Assembly (NCBI GenBank): GCA_934463175.1
Contig: CAKSIW010000013.1
Coordinates: 1 to 43,875 of the forward strand
Reading direction: 5' to 3'
Length of the DNA stretch: 43,875 nt
From: an uncultured Clostridia bacterium
GTDB taxonomy: Bacteria > Bacillota > Clostridia > Monoglobales > Monoglobaceae
This document shows positions 9,025 to 17,459 of this stretch, piece by piece. Numbering within the stretch: position 1 is the stretch's first letter; each line of letters opens with the position of its first letter. A program made the translations under genes and the position numbers. Below the pieces are notes generated by a model, which was not told where the DNA came from, searched no databases, and saw only the letters and a list, made by a program, of their open reading frames with translations.

Positions 9025-9690
9025 ATGGCAGCCACAAATGTGAATCCAACCAGAATGGAGCTTACGCGCCTGAAGAAAAAGCTTGTGACGGCAAGGCGCG
9101 GACACAAGCTGCTGAAGGATAAAAGAGACGAGCTTATGCGCAGATTTCTGGAGCTTGTACGCGAGAATATGGAGCTTCGCAGGCGGCTTGAGGCAGGGCT
9201 TGCAAACGCAAACCAAAACTTTGTTCTTGCAAAGGCGGTTATGCGTGAGGAGACCCTCAACACGGCTCTCATGGCACCTCTCCAGTCACTTTCCGTTGAG
9301 GTGGGAAGCCGAAACGTTATGAGCGTTGAGATTCCCGAGTTTGATTACAAGACACGGACTCCGGGTGAGAATGACGCATATTCATACGGCTTTGCGTTTA
9401 CATCGAGTGATCTTGACTTTGCGGTCAGGTCGCTTGCGGATATTTTCCCCGATATGCTGAAGCTTGCCGAGGTTGAGAAGTCATGCCGTCTAATGGCGGC
9501 AGAGATTGAGAAAACAAGACGCCGTGTCAATGCTCTCGAACATGTCATGATACCCGAAACCGAGCGGAGCATAAAATATATAACCATGAAGCTTGACGAA
9601 AACGAAAGAAGCACGCAGGTGCGGCTGATGAAGGTTAAGGATATGATGATAAAGGAAAATATTGAGGCGAAACACAAAGCGGAGCAGTGA
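9025..9690 (+). CDS. ntpD: V-type ATPase subunit D (central rotor shaft)
   Basis: A 221-residue protein that opens with NVNPTRMELTRLKKKLVTARRGHKLLKDKRDEL, the hallmark N-terminus of V-ATPase subunit D, and is predicted to be a long two-helix coiled coil with a middle insert of about residues 85-130. It rotates inside the A3B3 head and carries torque to F, C and the K ring. It is the last gene of the operon; a strong terminator begins 33 nt after its stop. Confidence 0.95.
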   Translation: MAATNVNPTRMELTRLKKKLVTARRGHKLLKDKRDELMRRFLELVRENMELRRRLEAGLANANQNFVLAKAVMREETLNTALMAPLQSLSVEVGSRNVMSVEIPEFDYKTRTPGENDAYSYGFAFTSSDLDFAVRSLADIFPDMLKLAEVEKSCRLMAAEIEKTRRRVNALEHVMIPETERSIKYITMKLDENERSTQVRLMKVKDMMIKENIEAKHKAEQ

Positions 9691-9723
9691 TAAATGAGCT
9701 GTCCGAAGCATACAAACAAAAAT

Positions 9724-9772
9724 CCCGATATATGCACGGCTCGCAAGCCGTGCATATATCGGGTCTCTTTTT
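9724..9772. terminator. Bidirectional rho-independent terminator
   Basis: A perfect 18-bp stem (9724-9741 with 9746-9763) closed by a 4-nt CGCA loop, with a T-rich tail on the + side (TCTCTTTTT) and an A-run on the other side that gives a T-tail on the minus strand. It sits between the convergent V-ATPase operon and the P-type ATPase gene and can end both transcripts. Confidence 0.93.
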
Positions 9773-11846
9773 ATGCCTGATCATCAAGCAGCGGCTTCAT
9801 GCTGTGTGCACTGATGAGCATGGTTGAGCCGTTATGCAGAAGCGATGAGGCAGACGGTGAAATTAATCCGCACATTCCGAGAAGAATCAGAGCTGTGTTG
9901 AAAAGGACAATAAACTCATAGTTTGACTTTATTCTGCACAGCAGTTTTTCGCTCAGAGTGCGAATTGCCGTCAAATCGCGCAAATCATCGGTGAGCAAGG
10001 TGACGTCCGCAACCTCTCTTGCAAGGTCGGAGGAGTCACGCATTGCAACCGACACATCTGCGGCGGCAAGCGCGGGAGAATCGTTGATTCCGTCGCCGAC
10101 CATAATCACGGTTTTGCCTTCCGATTTAAGCTTTGATATGAAATCTGCTTTGTTTTCGGGAAGAACCTGAGCCCCAAAAAGGTCAATTCCGATTAAATCC
10201 GCTGTCCGCTTTGCCGCACTGATGTGGTCTCCTGTGAGCATAACAACGTTTTCGATGCCTGAACTGTGAAGCATTTTCACGGCTTCCGCAGCCTCCGCGC
10301 GCGGAGGGTCACTGATACAAATAACCCCTGCAAGCTGATCCGCGATTGCAAGATATATTTTTGAATATCCGAAGCCTTCATCGTCAATCAGTTTTCGGAT
10401 TGAATCGGGTATGAAAACGCCCTCGTCTTCTGCGACAAAATGTTCGCTGCCGATAATGGCGCGCTTTCCGTGAAGCGTTGTCACGATTCCGTGCGCAACA
10501 ACATATTCAACCTCCGCGTGTTCCTCTTCATGATGAAGTCCCTTGGCGGACGCAGCTTTGACCACGGCTTTTGCCATGCTGTGTGGAAAATGCTCCTCAA
10601 GGCATGCGGAAATTTTGAGAATTTCGTCCTCTGTGTATTCACCGACGGAAATTACCTTTTCGACAATGGGACACGCATTTGTCAAGGTTCCCGTTTTGTC
10701 AAATACGATGGTGTCGGCATTCGCAAAGCTTTCAAGATATTTTCCGCCTTTCACAACAAAGCCGTATGCAGACGCCTCGCGCATTGCACTGATGACGCTG
10801 ATTGGTGTTGCAAGCTTGATTGCACACGAATAGTCAACCATCAGAACAGAAAGAGCTTTTGTGATGTTTCCGGTGAACAGATAGGTTGCAAGCGAAAGCC
10901 CGAGAGAATATGGAACAATGCTGTTTGCAAGCTTTTCTGCGCGTGACTGAACGCCTGCCTTCAGGCTTTCGCCGCTTTCAATCATTTCAACAATATGGGA
11001 AATGCGGCTGTTGTCAGCCTTTGACTGAGCCTGAACCTGAATTGTTCCTTCTTCAATGACTGTGCCTGCATATACCGTTGCGCCCTCAGCCTTCAGAACG
11101 GGAAGCGGCTCGCCTGTCATTGACGCTTCGTTGACATTTGCATGACCCGCAACAACAGTTCCGTCAACGGAAATCATTGCACCGTCGCGGAAAATGACAA
11201 CATCGTCCTTTCTGATTTCGGAGAGCGGAACCTTGACGGGCTTGTCGTCTTCAAGCTTCCAGACAGAGTCCGTGCGGAACGCAAGACTTTCGGCAAGCGC
11301 GCATTTTGTACGCTTTTTTGTGTAGTCCTCCAAAAGCCCCGATATGTTCAGCAGAAATATAATGGAATTGACTTCCTTATACATTCCGCGGAACAAAGCT
11401 GCGCCAACCGCAGCTCCGTCGAGGAGTGCAACATCGGCTTTCATGGAAAATGCGCTCGAAACCGCACCCTTAATGAACGGAATTGCTTTGATATATGTGA
11501 AGACAGTTCCGATTGGTGATGGAATGAGGTGCTTCATTATGAGGCGTTTGACAATGAGCTTTGCGAGATCGCGCCGGAACAGCTCCGACACTTCACTGCC
11601 GCCGTCGCTGCGCTTGTCAATTTCGGCTGTGTTTAAAGCCGTTATGAACTCCAAAAGCTCGCTGCGGTGCGTGCCTTCATAGAAAATCAGCATTCCGCCG
11701 TTTACGTGAGACGCCCGGGCTTCATGCACAAACGGCAGTGTGGTCAGCTTTTCTTCAAGAGAGCGTTCCTGAGAACTCAGGAAATATCCGTTTCCGCACC
11801 TCAGTCGAATGCGTCCGAATGTGTCATGTATAATGTTAAATTTCAT
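9771..11846 (-). CDS. P1B-6-type metal P-type ATPase (FezB-like)
   Basis: A 691-residue P1B ATPase. Motifs in order: N-terminal GRIRLRC (residues 11-17), actuator MTGEPLP, membrane motif YSCAIKLATP (SCA at 340-342), phosphorylation site DKTGTLT (D383), a degenerate HP-like EHFPHSMAK, TGDHISA and GDGINDSPAL. SCA in place of CPC/SPC/TPC defines subgroup P1B-6, which includes FezB of the iron-storing ferrosome. The longer frame begins at 11909, but ATG 11846 gives the natural MKFNIIHDTFGR start and an 11-nt overlap with the upstream small gene. No N-terminal GMxCxxC domain is present. Iron as substrate is inferred from subgroup and operator; other transition metals remain possible. Confidence 0.88.
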   Translation of the reverse strand: MKFNIIHDTFGRIRLRCGNGYFLSSQERSLEEKLTTLPFVHEARASHVNGGMLIFYEGTHRSELLEFITALNTAEIDKRSDGGSEVSELFRRDLAKLIVKRLIMKHLIPSPIGTVFTYIKAIPFIKGAVSSAFSMKADVALLDGAAVGAALFRGMYKEVNSIIFLLNISGLLEDYTKKRTKCALAESLAFRTDSVWKLEDDKPVKVPLSEIRKDDVVIFRDGAMISVDGTVVAGHANVNEASMTGEPLPVLKAEGATVYAGTVIEEGTIQVQAQSKADNSRISHIVEMIESGESLKAGVQSRAEKLANSIVPYSLGLSLATYLFTGNITKALSVLMVDYSCAIKLATPISVISAMREASAYGFVVKGGKYLESFANADTIVFDKTGTLTNACPIVEKVISVGEYTEDEILKISACLEEHFPHSMAKAVVKAASAKGLHHEEEHAEVEYVVAHGIVTTLHGKRAIIGSEHFVAEDEGVFIPDSIRKLIDDEGFGYSKIYLAIADQLAGVICISDPPRAEAAEAVKMLHSSGIENVVMLTGDHISAAKRTADLIGIDLFGAQVLPENKADFISKLKSEGKTVIMVGDGINDSPALAAADVSVAMRDSSDLAREVADVTLLTDDLRDLTAIRTLSEKLLCRIKSNYEFIVLFNTALILLGMCGLISPSASSLLHNGSTMLISAHSMKPLLDDQA

Positions 11847-12090
11847 TGCTTTCGGCTTCTTCCGCGGAGTTGAGCTTTGCTTTCGCCTCATAGCAGAGGT
11901 CTTCTGCATCCTCCTTCATGTTTTTGAGAGCCTCGCTTGCGTCGTCTTTAAGCTGCATACCCTTTGCAAGACCGTTGACGCAAAGCTCGCGTGTTTTCGG
12001 ACTTTTAACAATTTTCTTTCCGACAACCGCCGCGGCAACACCTGCCGCAAAGCACAAAACTTTACAATCCTTCAAGAAATCCAATTTCAT
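11836..12090 (-). CDS. Small DUF6110-like partner of the P-type ATPase (FezA-like?)
   Basis: An 84-residue protein with one hydrophobic Ala/Val-rich segment near the N-terminus (about residues 10-25, FAAGVAAAVVGKK) followed by a charged amphipathic tail ending in acidic repeats. This is the build of DUF6110/DUF1490-type proteins that are encoded beside P1B ATPases in Clostridia and mycobacteria. Its last 11 nt overlap the ATPase start, so the two are almost certainly made together. AAGGAGG precedes the ATG. The function is unknown; a membrane-anchored helper in metal compartmentalisation is an inference from context. Confidence 0.7.
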   Translation of the reverse strand: MKLDFLKDCKVLCFAAGVAAAVVGKKIVKSPKTRELCVNGLAKGMQLKDDASEALKNMKEDAEDLCYEAKAKLNSAEEAESNEI

Positions 12091-12114
12091 AAAAATTCCT
12101 CCTTAAAAGTTTTC

Positions 12115-12135
12115 AGAGTAGTTTAAACTAACTCT
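12115..12135 (-). promoter_or_regulatory. DtxR-type operator candidate (P-type ATPase operon)
   Basis: A 21-bp near-palindrome reading, on the minus strand, AGTTAG-TTTAAA-CTACTC in its core. The half-sites keep the same 6-nt spacing as the operators before the ABC operon (13205) and the feo operon (20292, 20327). It lies directly downstream of the -10 element, where repressor binding would block transcription. Confidence 0.65.
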
Positions 12136-12142
12136 TTTTTGT

Positions 12143-12171
12143 ATTATAACACCAAATAATCGCCAAGTCAA
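12143..12171 (-). promoter_or_regulatory. Promoter of the P-type ATPase operon
   Basis: On the minus strand a -35 TTGACT (12166-12171) and a perfect -10 TATAAT (12143-12148) are separated by exactly 17 nt. The predicted start point lies just upstream of, or inside, the palindromic operator at 12115-12135. Confidence 0.85.
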
Positions 12172-12200
12172 TTTTAAAAATTAAAAATATAAAATTTTTG

Positions 12201-12229
12201 TTGGCAAAAGTGTTTTTTTGTGATAAAAT
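12201..12229 (+). promoter_or_regulatory. Promoter of the amidohydrolase gene
   Basis: TTGGCA (12201-12206), a 17-nt spacer and TAAAAT (12224-12229), about 35 bp before the start codon. It is divergent from the P-type ATPase promoter. Confidence 0.65.
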
Positions 12230-12264
12230 GTTTGAAAGAAAATAAAAAAGAAGGTTAAAGAAGA

Positions 12265-13056
12265 ATGACAATTGATTTTCACACACACTGTTTTCCCGAA
12301 AAGCTTGCAGCAAGGGCACTGGAAAAGCTTTCATATGTGTCGGGCGGAATCGAATATTACACCGACGGAACTGTCGGCGGACTGAAGGAGTCCATGAAAA
12401 GAGAGGGCGTTGACGTGTCGGTTGTGCTGAATATTGCAACCAACGCACATCAGCAAAGGAGCGTGAATGATTTTGCGGCTTCAATCTGCGACAATGAAAG
12501 CATTTTTTCGTTCGGCTCTGTGTTTCCCGATGCAGATGACGTGCTGGAGGAGCTTGACAAGATAAAAGCCCTCGGTCTCCGCGGCGTCAAGTTTCACCCC
12601 GAGTATCAGGGCTTTTATGCAGACGATGAAAAAATGAAGCCGATATACAGAAAAATATCACAGCTCGGGCTTATCACCGTTTTTCATGCAGGACAGGATT
12701 ACGGCTATTCATCACCGTTTCACTGTATGCCGAAAAATCTGCTCGGCGCGCTGAGATGGCTTGAAGCTCCCGTTGTTGCCGCGCACTGGGGCGGTCTCGG
12801 CTGCGGCGAGGAGGTTCTGAAGGTTCTTTGCGGACTTGATTTATACATAGACACCTCATTCGGCTATTGTCAAATGCCGCGCTCAACCGCACAGAGAATT
12901 GTTGAAAAGCACGGCACGGAAAAACTGCTTTTTGCAACCGATTCACCGTGGCACACCGCGGCAATGGAACGAAGATTTATTGAAACTCTCGGACTTTCGG
13001 AAGCGGAGAAAACGTCGGTTTTTTGTAAAAATGCAGAAAAGCTGCTCGGAATTTAA
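12265..13056 (+). CDS. Amidohydrolase family 2 (metal-dependent hydrolase)
   Basis: A 263-residue TIM-barrel hydrolase of the Amidohydro_2/ACMSD-like group. Visible metal and active-site motifs are DFHTH (residues 4-8), GVKFHPEYQ, FHAGQDYG, AAHWGG and ATDSPW near the C-terminus, giving the HxH...H...H...D metal set. Substrate cannot be read from sequence; relatives include decarboxylases and lactone or amide hydrolases. It has its own promoter and terminator, so it is probably monocistronic and functionally separate from the metal genes on both sides. Confidence 0.85.
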   Translation: MTIDFHTHCFPEKLAARALEKLSYVSGGIEYYTDGTVGGLKESMKREGVDVSVVLNIATNAHQQRSVNDFAASICDNESIFSFGSVFPDADDVLEELDKIKALGLRGVKFHPEYQGFYADDEKMKPIYRKISQLGLITVFHAGQDYGYSSPFHCMPKNLLGALRWLEAPVVAAHWGGLGCGEEVLKVLCGLDLYIDTSFGYCQMPRSTAQRIVEKHGTEKLLFATDSPWHTAAMERRFIETLGLSEAEKTSVFCKNAEKLLGI

Positions 13057-13081
13057 AAATACGGACACAGGGCGAAAAACG

Positions 13082-13132
13082 AAACGGGAAATGCTGCGGC
13101 TGAGGCGGAAGCATTTTCCTGTTTGGTTTTTT
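13082..13132 (+). terminator. Rho-independent terminator after the amidohydrolase gene
   Basis: Left arm 13082-13095 (AAACGGGAAATGCT) pairs with 13110-13124 (AGCATTTTCCTGTTT), with a few wobble or bulged positions, followed by GGTTTTTT. Confidence 0.8.
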
Positions 13133-13141
13133 AAAATATAT

Positions 13142-13170
13142 TTGACAAACAAAGAAAACGGTGCTATAAT
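13142..13170 (+). promoter_or_regulatory. Consensus promoter of the ABC-HMA operon
   Basis: A perfect -35 TTGACA (13142-13147) and a perfect -10 TATAAT (13165-13170) with a 17-nt spacer. Such a strong promoter fits control by a repressor; a palindromic operator lies 35 bp downstream. Confidence 0.9.
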
Positions 13171-13204
13171 GTAGGCACAAAAAACGAATATTTTTTTTGA
13201 GAAT

Positions 13205-13224
13205 GGGTTAGCAAAAACTAACCC
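13205..13224 (+). promoter_or_regulatory. DtxR-type operator candidate (ABC-HMA operon)
   Basis: A perfect inverted repeat GGGTTAG-CAAAAA-CTAACCC placed between the promoter and the GGAGGA ribosome binding site at 13231. It is the cleanest copy of the motif shared with the P-type ATPase and feo promoters. Confidence 0.8.
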
Positions 13225-13245
13225 GAGGTGGGAGGAGCGATTTGC

Positions 13246-13947
13246 ATGGCATATCTTGAGGTGTCGAAACTGGAAAAAAGCTTTGGCAGCGGCGGAGCGG
13301 CAGTCAAGGTGCTCAACGGTGCGGAAATGACTGTTGAAAAGGGAGAGATATGCACAATTCTCGGACAGTCGGGAAGCGGAAAATCGACGCTGCTCAATCT
13401 GATTGGCGGACTGGACCGTGCGGACGGAGGAAAAATCATAATTGACGGACGCGACATTGTCAGTCTCGGAGATAATGAGCTTTCGGGGTTTCGCCGCGAT
13501 TATCTCGGGTTTGTGTTCCAGTTCTATAATCTTGTGCCGAATCTGACGGTGCTTGAAAACATACAGGTGGGAGAATATCTTTCGGAGTCGCCGCTTGATA
13601 TGGAGGAAATTCTGAACGTTCTCGGGCTGGACGAGCTGAAAAACCGATTTCCGAGTGAGCTTTCGGGCGGTCAGCAGCAGAGGTGTTCAATCGGCAGGGC
13701 GATTGTGAAGAATCCGAAGCTGCTTCTATGCGATGAGCCGACGGGAGCACTTGACTATAAAACATCAAAGGACATTCTATCTCTGATTGAAAAAATCAAT
13801 CTGCAATACGGCATGACAATCCTGATTGTGACACATAATGAAACAATATGCCGAATGGCGCATAAAACGGTATATCTGAAGGACGGCGCGGTGACAAAAG
13901 CGGTGGAGAATAATGACAGAAAAAGCGCGGCGGAGCTGGAGTGGTGA
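13246..13947 (+). CDS. ABC transporter ATP-binding protein (MacB/LolD-type)
   Basis: A 233-residue ATPase of the MacB/LolD/FtsE class. Walker A is GQSGSGKST (about residues 40-48), the Q-loop segment is FVFQFYNLVP, the signature is LSGGQQQR, Walker B is LLLCDEP and the H-loop is VTHNE. It powers the FtsX-like permease encoded 7 nt downstream. The frame opens at a GTG at 13228, but GGAGGA (13231-13236) sits 9 nt before the ATG at 13246, which is the likely start. The operator in its 5' leader suggests metal-dependent repression. The cargo is unknown. Confidence 0.92.
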   Translation: MAYLEVSKLEKSFGSGGAAVKVLNGAEMTVEKGEICTILGQSGSGKSTLLNLIGGLDRADGGKIIIDGRDIVSLGDNELSGFRRDYLGFVFQFYNLVPNLTVLENIQVGEYLSESPLDMEEILNVLGLDELKNRFPSELSGGQQQRCSIGRAIVKNPKLLLCDEPTGALDYKTSKDILSLIEKINLQYGMTILIVTHNETICRMAHKTVYLKDGAVTKAVENNDRKSAAELEW

Positions 13948-13954
13948 TTGAAAA

Positions 13955-16507
13955 ATGACACTGAACAAGCGGATTAAACGTGATTTCAAAGAGAATATTG
14001 TGAGAAATTCGGCAATGATTATGATTATTGCATTGTCGATGTCGCTGATAACCGCGCTGTGCTCCGCAACCGACAGCATTTTGTATACCGTCGGCAGAGA
14101 GTGGAGGAGCTGCCGTGTTGAGGACGGAAGCTTTGAGACATATATGCCGCTCTCGGAGCGCAATTTCAAGGACTTGTCCGAGCTTAATGTCGGAATTGAA
14201 AAGATGTTCTATTCCGATGTTGAGACGGAGAGCGGCTCTGTGATACGTATTTTCGGGAACAGAAGGGCAATTGACCTTCCGTATGCCGAGACAGGGCATC
14301 TGCCGCGGGAGGACAGCGAGATTTTTCTTGAAAAGCTGTATGCGGACAGCCACCGTCTGACGGTCGGCGACAGAATTGAGCTGGGCGGTGAGATGTTTGA
14401 AATCTGCGGAACGGGCTGTCTGCCCGATTACAATTATGTCAAGCAAAGCACGGCAGATGTTGCGGCAAACGAGGAATTCGGTGTGGCAATTGTCACCGCA
14501 GACACCTTTGCGGGAATTTCGAGAGGACGTAAGACGGTGTATAATTATGCGTACGTTCTCGGTGAGGGCTGCACGGCGCGTGACCTGAAGAAAAAGCTGA
14601 TTGGACTGAAATTTGATATAAGCTCCGTGAAGGATACATATATAAAGGAACAGCTTAATTGGGCAATGCTGCCGCGCGACACCTTCAATTCCGCGGCAGA
14701 CAGACTCAGACAGGGAGCGGCGGCACTCGCGGACGGTGCGGATATGCTGAAGAAGGGGCTTGCGGGAACGGAGGCGGAACGCGGTCTTGCAGAGCTTGCG
14801 GACGGTGCGGCGAGCCTTTACGGCGGAATTGATAGAATGAAAAATGAGTTTTCGGAGTATCTGAGCGAAAATGCGGAGGTTGACGCGGCACTGCTGTCGT
14901 CGTTTCAGGAGGCGAAATATAACATACGTATAAACGGCGTGACGGACGACTCAAAAATCGGGAAGCAGTCCGCGCTTGTTGTGGGAGTGTTTCTGCTTAT
15001 TTTGCTTGTGTATATGCTGTCGGTGTTTGCAAGCGGAACGGTTGAACGCGAGCGCGCGGTCATCGGGACGCTGTATGCCCTGGGATACAGCAAGCGTGAG
15101 GTTTTGTCGCACTATATGAAAATTCCGCTGATAGTTTCAGCGTCGGGTGCGGTGCTTGGCGCGGTGTGCGGCTTTCTGCTCACAGATGCAATGGCGGAGT
15201 CCTATTCGTCAATGTATTCATTCCCAAAGCTGACACACGTTTATCCTCTGTATCTGTGCGCATATGCGGTCGGAATGCCGACTCTGCTTGCATATGTCAT
15301 AAACAGGAGGGTTCTTTCGTCAAAGCTTGGCGAGACACCGCTTGCAATGATTCGCGGAGCAGCACGCGGAACGGGCGGAATTGACCTCAGACTCGGCGGA
15401 CTCAGCTTTCCGATGAAATACAGAATCAGGCAGTTCTTCCGCGAGCTGAAAGGAAATCTGACACTTTTTGCGGGACTTGTGGTGTCTGTCATGCTGATAA
15501 TGTTTTCGGTGGCATGTTATGGGAGTATAAGCGAATATATAAACGGAATTGCAGACGATGTTAACTGCGAATATACCTATATTCTACGAAATCCTGTCAG
15601 TGATTTGCCGAAGAATCCGACGGTCGGATATACAAGGGGATTTTTTATTGATTATCCGCTGACGGGAGGCGAAATGGAGGTCACGCTGACGGGCGTGGCA
15701 CATGACAATCCGTATTTTGATTTTGCTGACGGTCTGACGGAGGACTGCGACAAAATATATATGTCAAGTGCGGTGAGGATTAAGTTCGGGTATCATACCG
15801 GAGACAGGGTTGTGCTTTGCGACAGAGCAGAGGATAAGCTGTATGCGTTTGAAATTGCGGACGAGGTGAAATACGGAAACGGCTTGTATTTCTTCATGAA
15901 TATTGACGCTATGCGCCATGCGTTCGGACTTCCGTATTTTGACAAAGATGAGCTGAAAAAGGGTGAGAGAATACCGAAAACAGAGAGCTTTTACTATAAC
16001 ACCGTGTTTTCGGACAGGCGGCTTGAATTCAGGCATAACATGCTGCTTTCCGAGATTTCCAAGTCAGACATGCAGAAGGGTGCTGACAGGTTTATGGTTC
16101 TGATGTGGGATATGATTCTGATGATGATTGCGGTTTCGGTGATTATATTCGTTGCGGTCATGTATCTGCTGATGAAGCTTGAGATTGACAGAAGCGGCTA
16201 TTCAATATCACTTCTGAAGGCTCTGGGATATTCGGAAAGAGAAGTCAATGCGTTCTATCTCGACAGCTCGCTGATTGTCACCGCAGCGGCGATTGTCATC
16301 GGAATGCCGTTTTGCAGGCTTGTTGTCGGGTGGGCATATCCCTTTTGCGTGTCAAATGTGAATGCGGGCTTTGCGGTGAGCGTGTCGCCCGTGCAGTATC
16401 TGATCATTGCCGCAATTGTACTTGTGTCGTATTTTTTAACAAGGGCAATGCTGGTGAGATATTTGAAAAAAATAGATTTAAGTGCTGTTTTGAAAAACAG
16501 AGAATAA
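13955..16507 (+). CDS. FtsX-like ABC permease
   Basis: An 850-residue permease with an N-terminal membrane helix (about residues 20-40), a long extracytoplasmic domain (to about 325), three further helices with the FtsX-type sequence GTLYALGYSKREVL, another single helix, a second extracytoplasmic domain, and three C-terminal helices around ISLLKALGYSEREV. This duplicated two-FtsX arrangement is typical of Firmicutes exporters in the MacB/BceB/YtrF superfamily. Such proteins mostly extrude, or pull from the membrane, peptides and lipid-linked molecules. A metal-linked role is suggested only by the operator and the HMA gene that follows. Confidence 0.9.
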   Translation: MTLNKRIKRDFKENIVRNSAMIMIIALSMSLITALCSATDSILYTVGREWRSCRVEDGSFETYMPLSERNFKDLSELNVGIEKMFYSDVETESGSVIRIFGNRRAIDLPYAETGHLPREDSEIFLEKLYADSHRLTVGDRIELGGEMFEICGTGCLPDYNYVKQSTADVAANEEFGVAIVTADTFAGISRGRKTVYNYAYVLGEGCTARDLKKKLIGLKFDISSVKDTYIKEQLNWAMLPRDTFNSAADRLRQGAAALADGADMLKKGLAGTEAERGLAELADGAASLYGGIDRMKNEFSEYLSENAEVDAALLSSFQEAKYNIRINGVTDDSKIGKQSALVVGVFLLILLVYMLSVFASGTVERERAVIGTLYALGYSKREVLSHYMKIPLIVSASGAVLGAVCGFLLTDAMAESYSSMYSFPKLTHVYPLYLCAYAVGMPTLLAYVINRRVLSSKLGETPLAMIRGAARGTGGIDLRLGGLSFPMKYRIRQFFRELKGNLTLFAGLVVSVMLIMFSVACYGSISEYINGIADDVNCEYTYILRNPVSDLPKNPTVGYTRGFFIDYPLTGGEMEVTLTGVAHDNPYFDFADGLTEDCDKIYMSSAVRIKFGYHTGDRVVLCDRAEDKLYAFEIADEVKYGNGLYFFMNIDAMRHAFGLPYFDKDELKKGERIPKTESFYYNTVFSDRRLEFRHNMLLSEISKSDMQKGADRFMVLMWDMILMMIAVSVIIFVAVMYLLMKLEIDRSGYSISLLKALGYSEREVNAFYLDSSLIVTAAAIVIGMPFCRLVVGWAYPFCVSNVNAGFAVSVSPVQYLIIAAIVLVSYFLTRAMLVRYLKKIDLSAVLKNRE

Positions 16508-16526
16508 AAATAAGGAGGAGATTTGT

Positions 16527-16889
16527 ATGGGAACAGCGGTAATTATTGTGATTTTGGTACTGATCATTCTGGGAGCAGTCAAGAGCTATATGAAAAAACT
16601 CAGCTCGGGCTGCTGCGGAGGCGAGACGGAGAAGGAGAAGAAAATCAAGGTTGAGGACAAGGACGCGTCGCACTATCCGCACAGCGTCCGTCTCGGAATT
16701 TCGGGAATGAGCTGTGACAAGTGCCGCGTTCATGCGGAAAACGCTTTGAACGCGCTGGACGGCGTGTGGGCTGAGGTGGATCTCGGGAAGGGCTGTGCAT
16801 ATGTCAGAATGAAAAAGCGTATTCCAGACATTGAGCTGCGCCGTGTGATTGCGGACGCGGGCTATACGGTGACGGAAATCACCGGCTGA
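16527..16889 (+). CDS. Membrane-anchored heavy-metal-associated (HMA) domain protein
   Basis: A 120-residue protein with one N-terminal membrane helix (about residues 3-18), a CCGG cysteine pair and charged linker (about 31-55), and a C-terminal HMA fold with the metal site GMSCDKC. Free-standing, membrane-tethered HMA proteins of this form occur next to iron and copper genes in Clostridia. AAGGAGGAG lies before the ATG, and the gene is 19 nt after the permease, so it belongs to the operator-controlled operon. It may hand a transition metal to, or sense it for, the neighbouring systems; the metal cannot be read from sequence. Confidence 0.85.
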   Translation: MGTAVIIVILVLIILGAVKSYMKKLSSGCCGGETEKEKKIKVEDKDASHYPHSVRLGISGMSCDKCRVHAENALNALDGVWAEVDLGKGCAYVRMKKRIPDIELRRVIADAGYTVTEITG

Positions 16890-16993
16890 GAAACGTCGGA
16901 CGGGAAGGTGCGGTTTGCACATTCTGCACTCATGCCCGTTGTGCTGTGAAAAAATCCTGCTGCAAAAAGTGCGGCATTGATAAGGAAGTAATT

Positions 16994-17030
16994 TTCCGCA
17001 AGGCTTAGAAAAAGTCTTGCGGAATTTTCT
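16994..17030 (+). terminator. Rho-independent terminator of the ABC-HMA operon
   Basis: A 12-bp stem (16994-17005 with 17013-17024, one G-U pair) with a 7-nt loop, followed by TTTTCTT. Confidence 0.88.
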
Positions 17031-17156
17031 TAATATTGTGGAACATTTGCATACAAGTTAAGACAGAATAAAAGCACGCATGTTTACTTGACAGAGAAAA
17101 TATGCACGTTTAAAGAGAATAAGTATGCGATTGCAGAACTAAATTCTGTTTCAGTA

Positions 17157-17185
17157 TTGATTTTTTTGATTTTTTATGCTATAAT
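17157..17185 (+). promoter_or_regulatory. Promoter of the restriction-modification operon
   Basis: TTGATT (17157-17162), a 17-nt spacer and a perfect TATAAT (17180-17185), about 28 nt before the HTH gene. Confidence 0.75.
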
Positions 17186-17213
17186 TACAATAGCAATATT
17201 GGAGGTGTACTAA

Positions 17214-17459
17214 ATGGCAGTAAGCTATATAAAATTATGGAAATTATTATTAGACAAAGATATGAAAAAAATTGAAATGAAAGAATTGTCAGGAATAAGT
17301 AACAGTACACTTGCAAAATTAGGAAGAAACGAATATGTTTCTATGGAGTGCATAAATAAAATTTGCAGTGCATTACAGTGTGATGTTGGTGACATTATGA
17401 CATTTACAGATGGTACAATATTATCAGCAGGAGGAAAAACCAATGAAACAAACAATTAG
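17214..17459 (+). CDS. XRE/Cro-type HTH regulator, possible controller of the R-M genes
   Basis: An 81-residue helix-turn-helix protein of the Xre/YozG type: MKELSGISNSTLAKLGRNEYVSMECINKICSALQCDVGDIM gives the helix pairs of a Cro-like fold. GGAGGTG precedes the ATG. Its 3' end overlaps the methyltransferase start by 17 nt. Small Xre proteins encoded just before the modification gene often act as controller (C) proteins that delay endonuclease synthesis; that role is inferred from position only. The AT-rich codon use matches the next two genes and not the flanking chromosome. Confidence 0.8.
   Translation: MAVSYIKLWKLLLDKDMKKIEMKELSGISNSTLAKLGRNEYVSMECINKICSALQCDVGDIMTFTDGTILSAGGKTNETNN

Larger units (their letters stand above)
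16890..17213. other. Intergenic region between HMA gene and restriction island
   Basis: This 324-nt stretch holds the HMA-operon terminator (16994-17030) and the promoter of the restriction-modification genes (17157-17185). Base composition changes here from about half GC to strongly AT-rich, marking the left edge of the island. No convincing gene is seen. Confidence 0.7.

Noticed and set aside
9724..9763. The 18-bp perfect palindrome as a protein-binding operator.
   Set aside because: The small loop, T-tails on both strands and convergent-gene position make it a terminator.
16892..17008. A Cys-rich reading frame (VCTFCTHARCAVKKSCCKKCG) just after the HMA gene, which could suggest a small metal-binding peptide.
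   Set aside because: No ATG, GTG or TTG with a ribosome binding site begins the frame, and its end overlaps the terminator stem.
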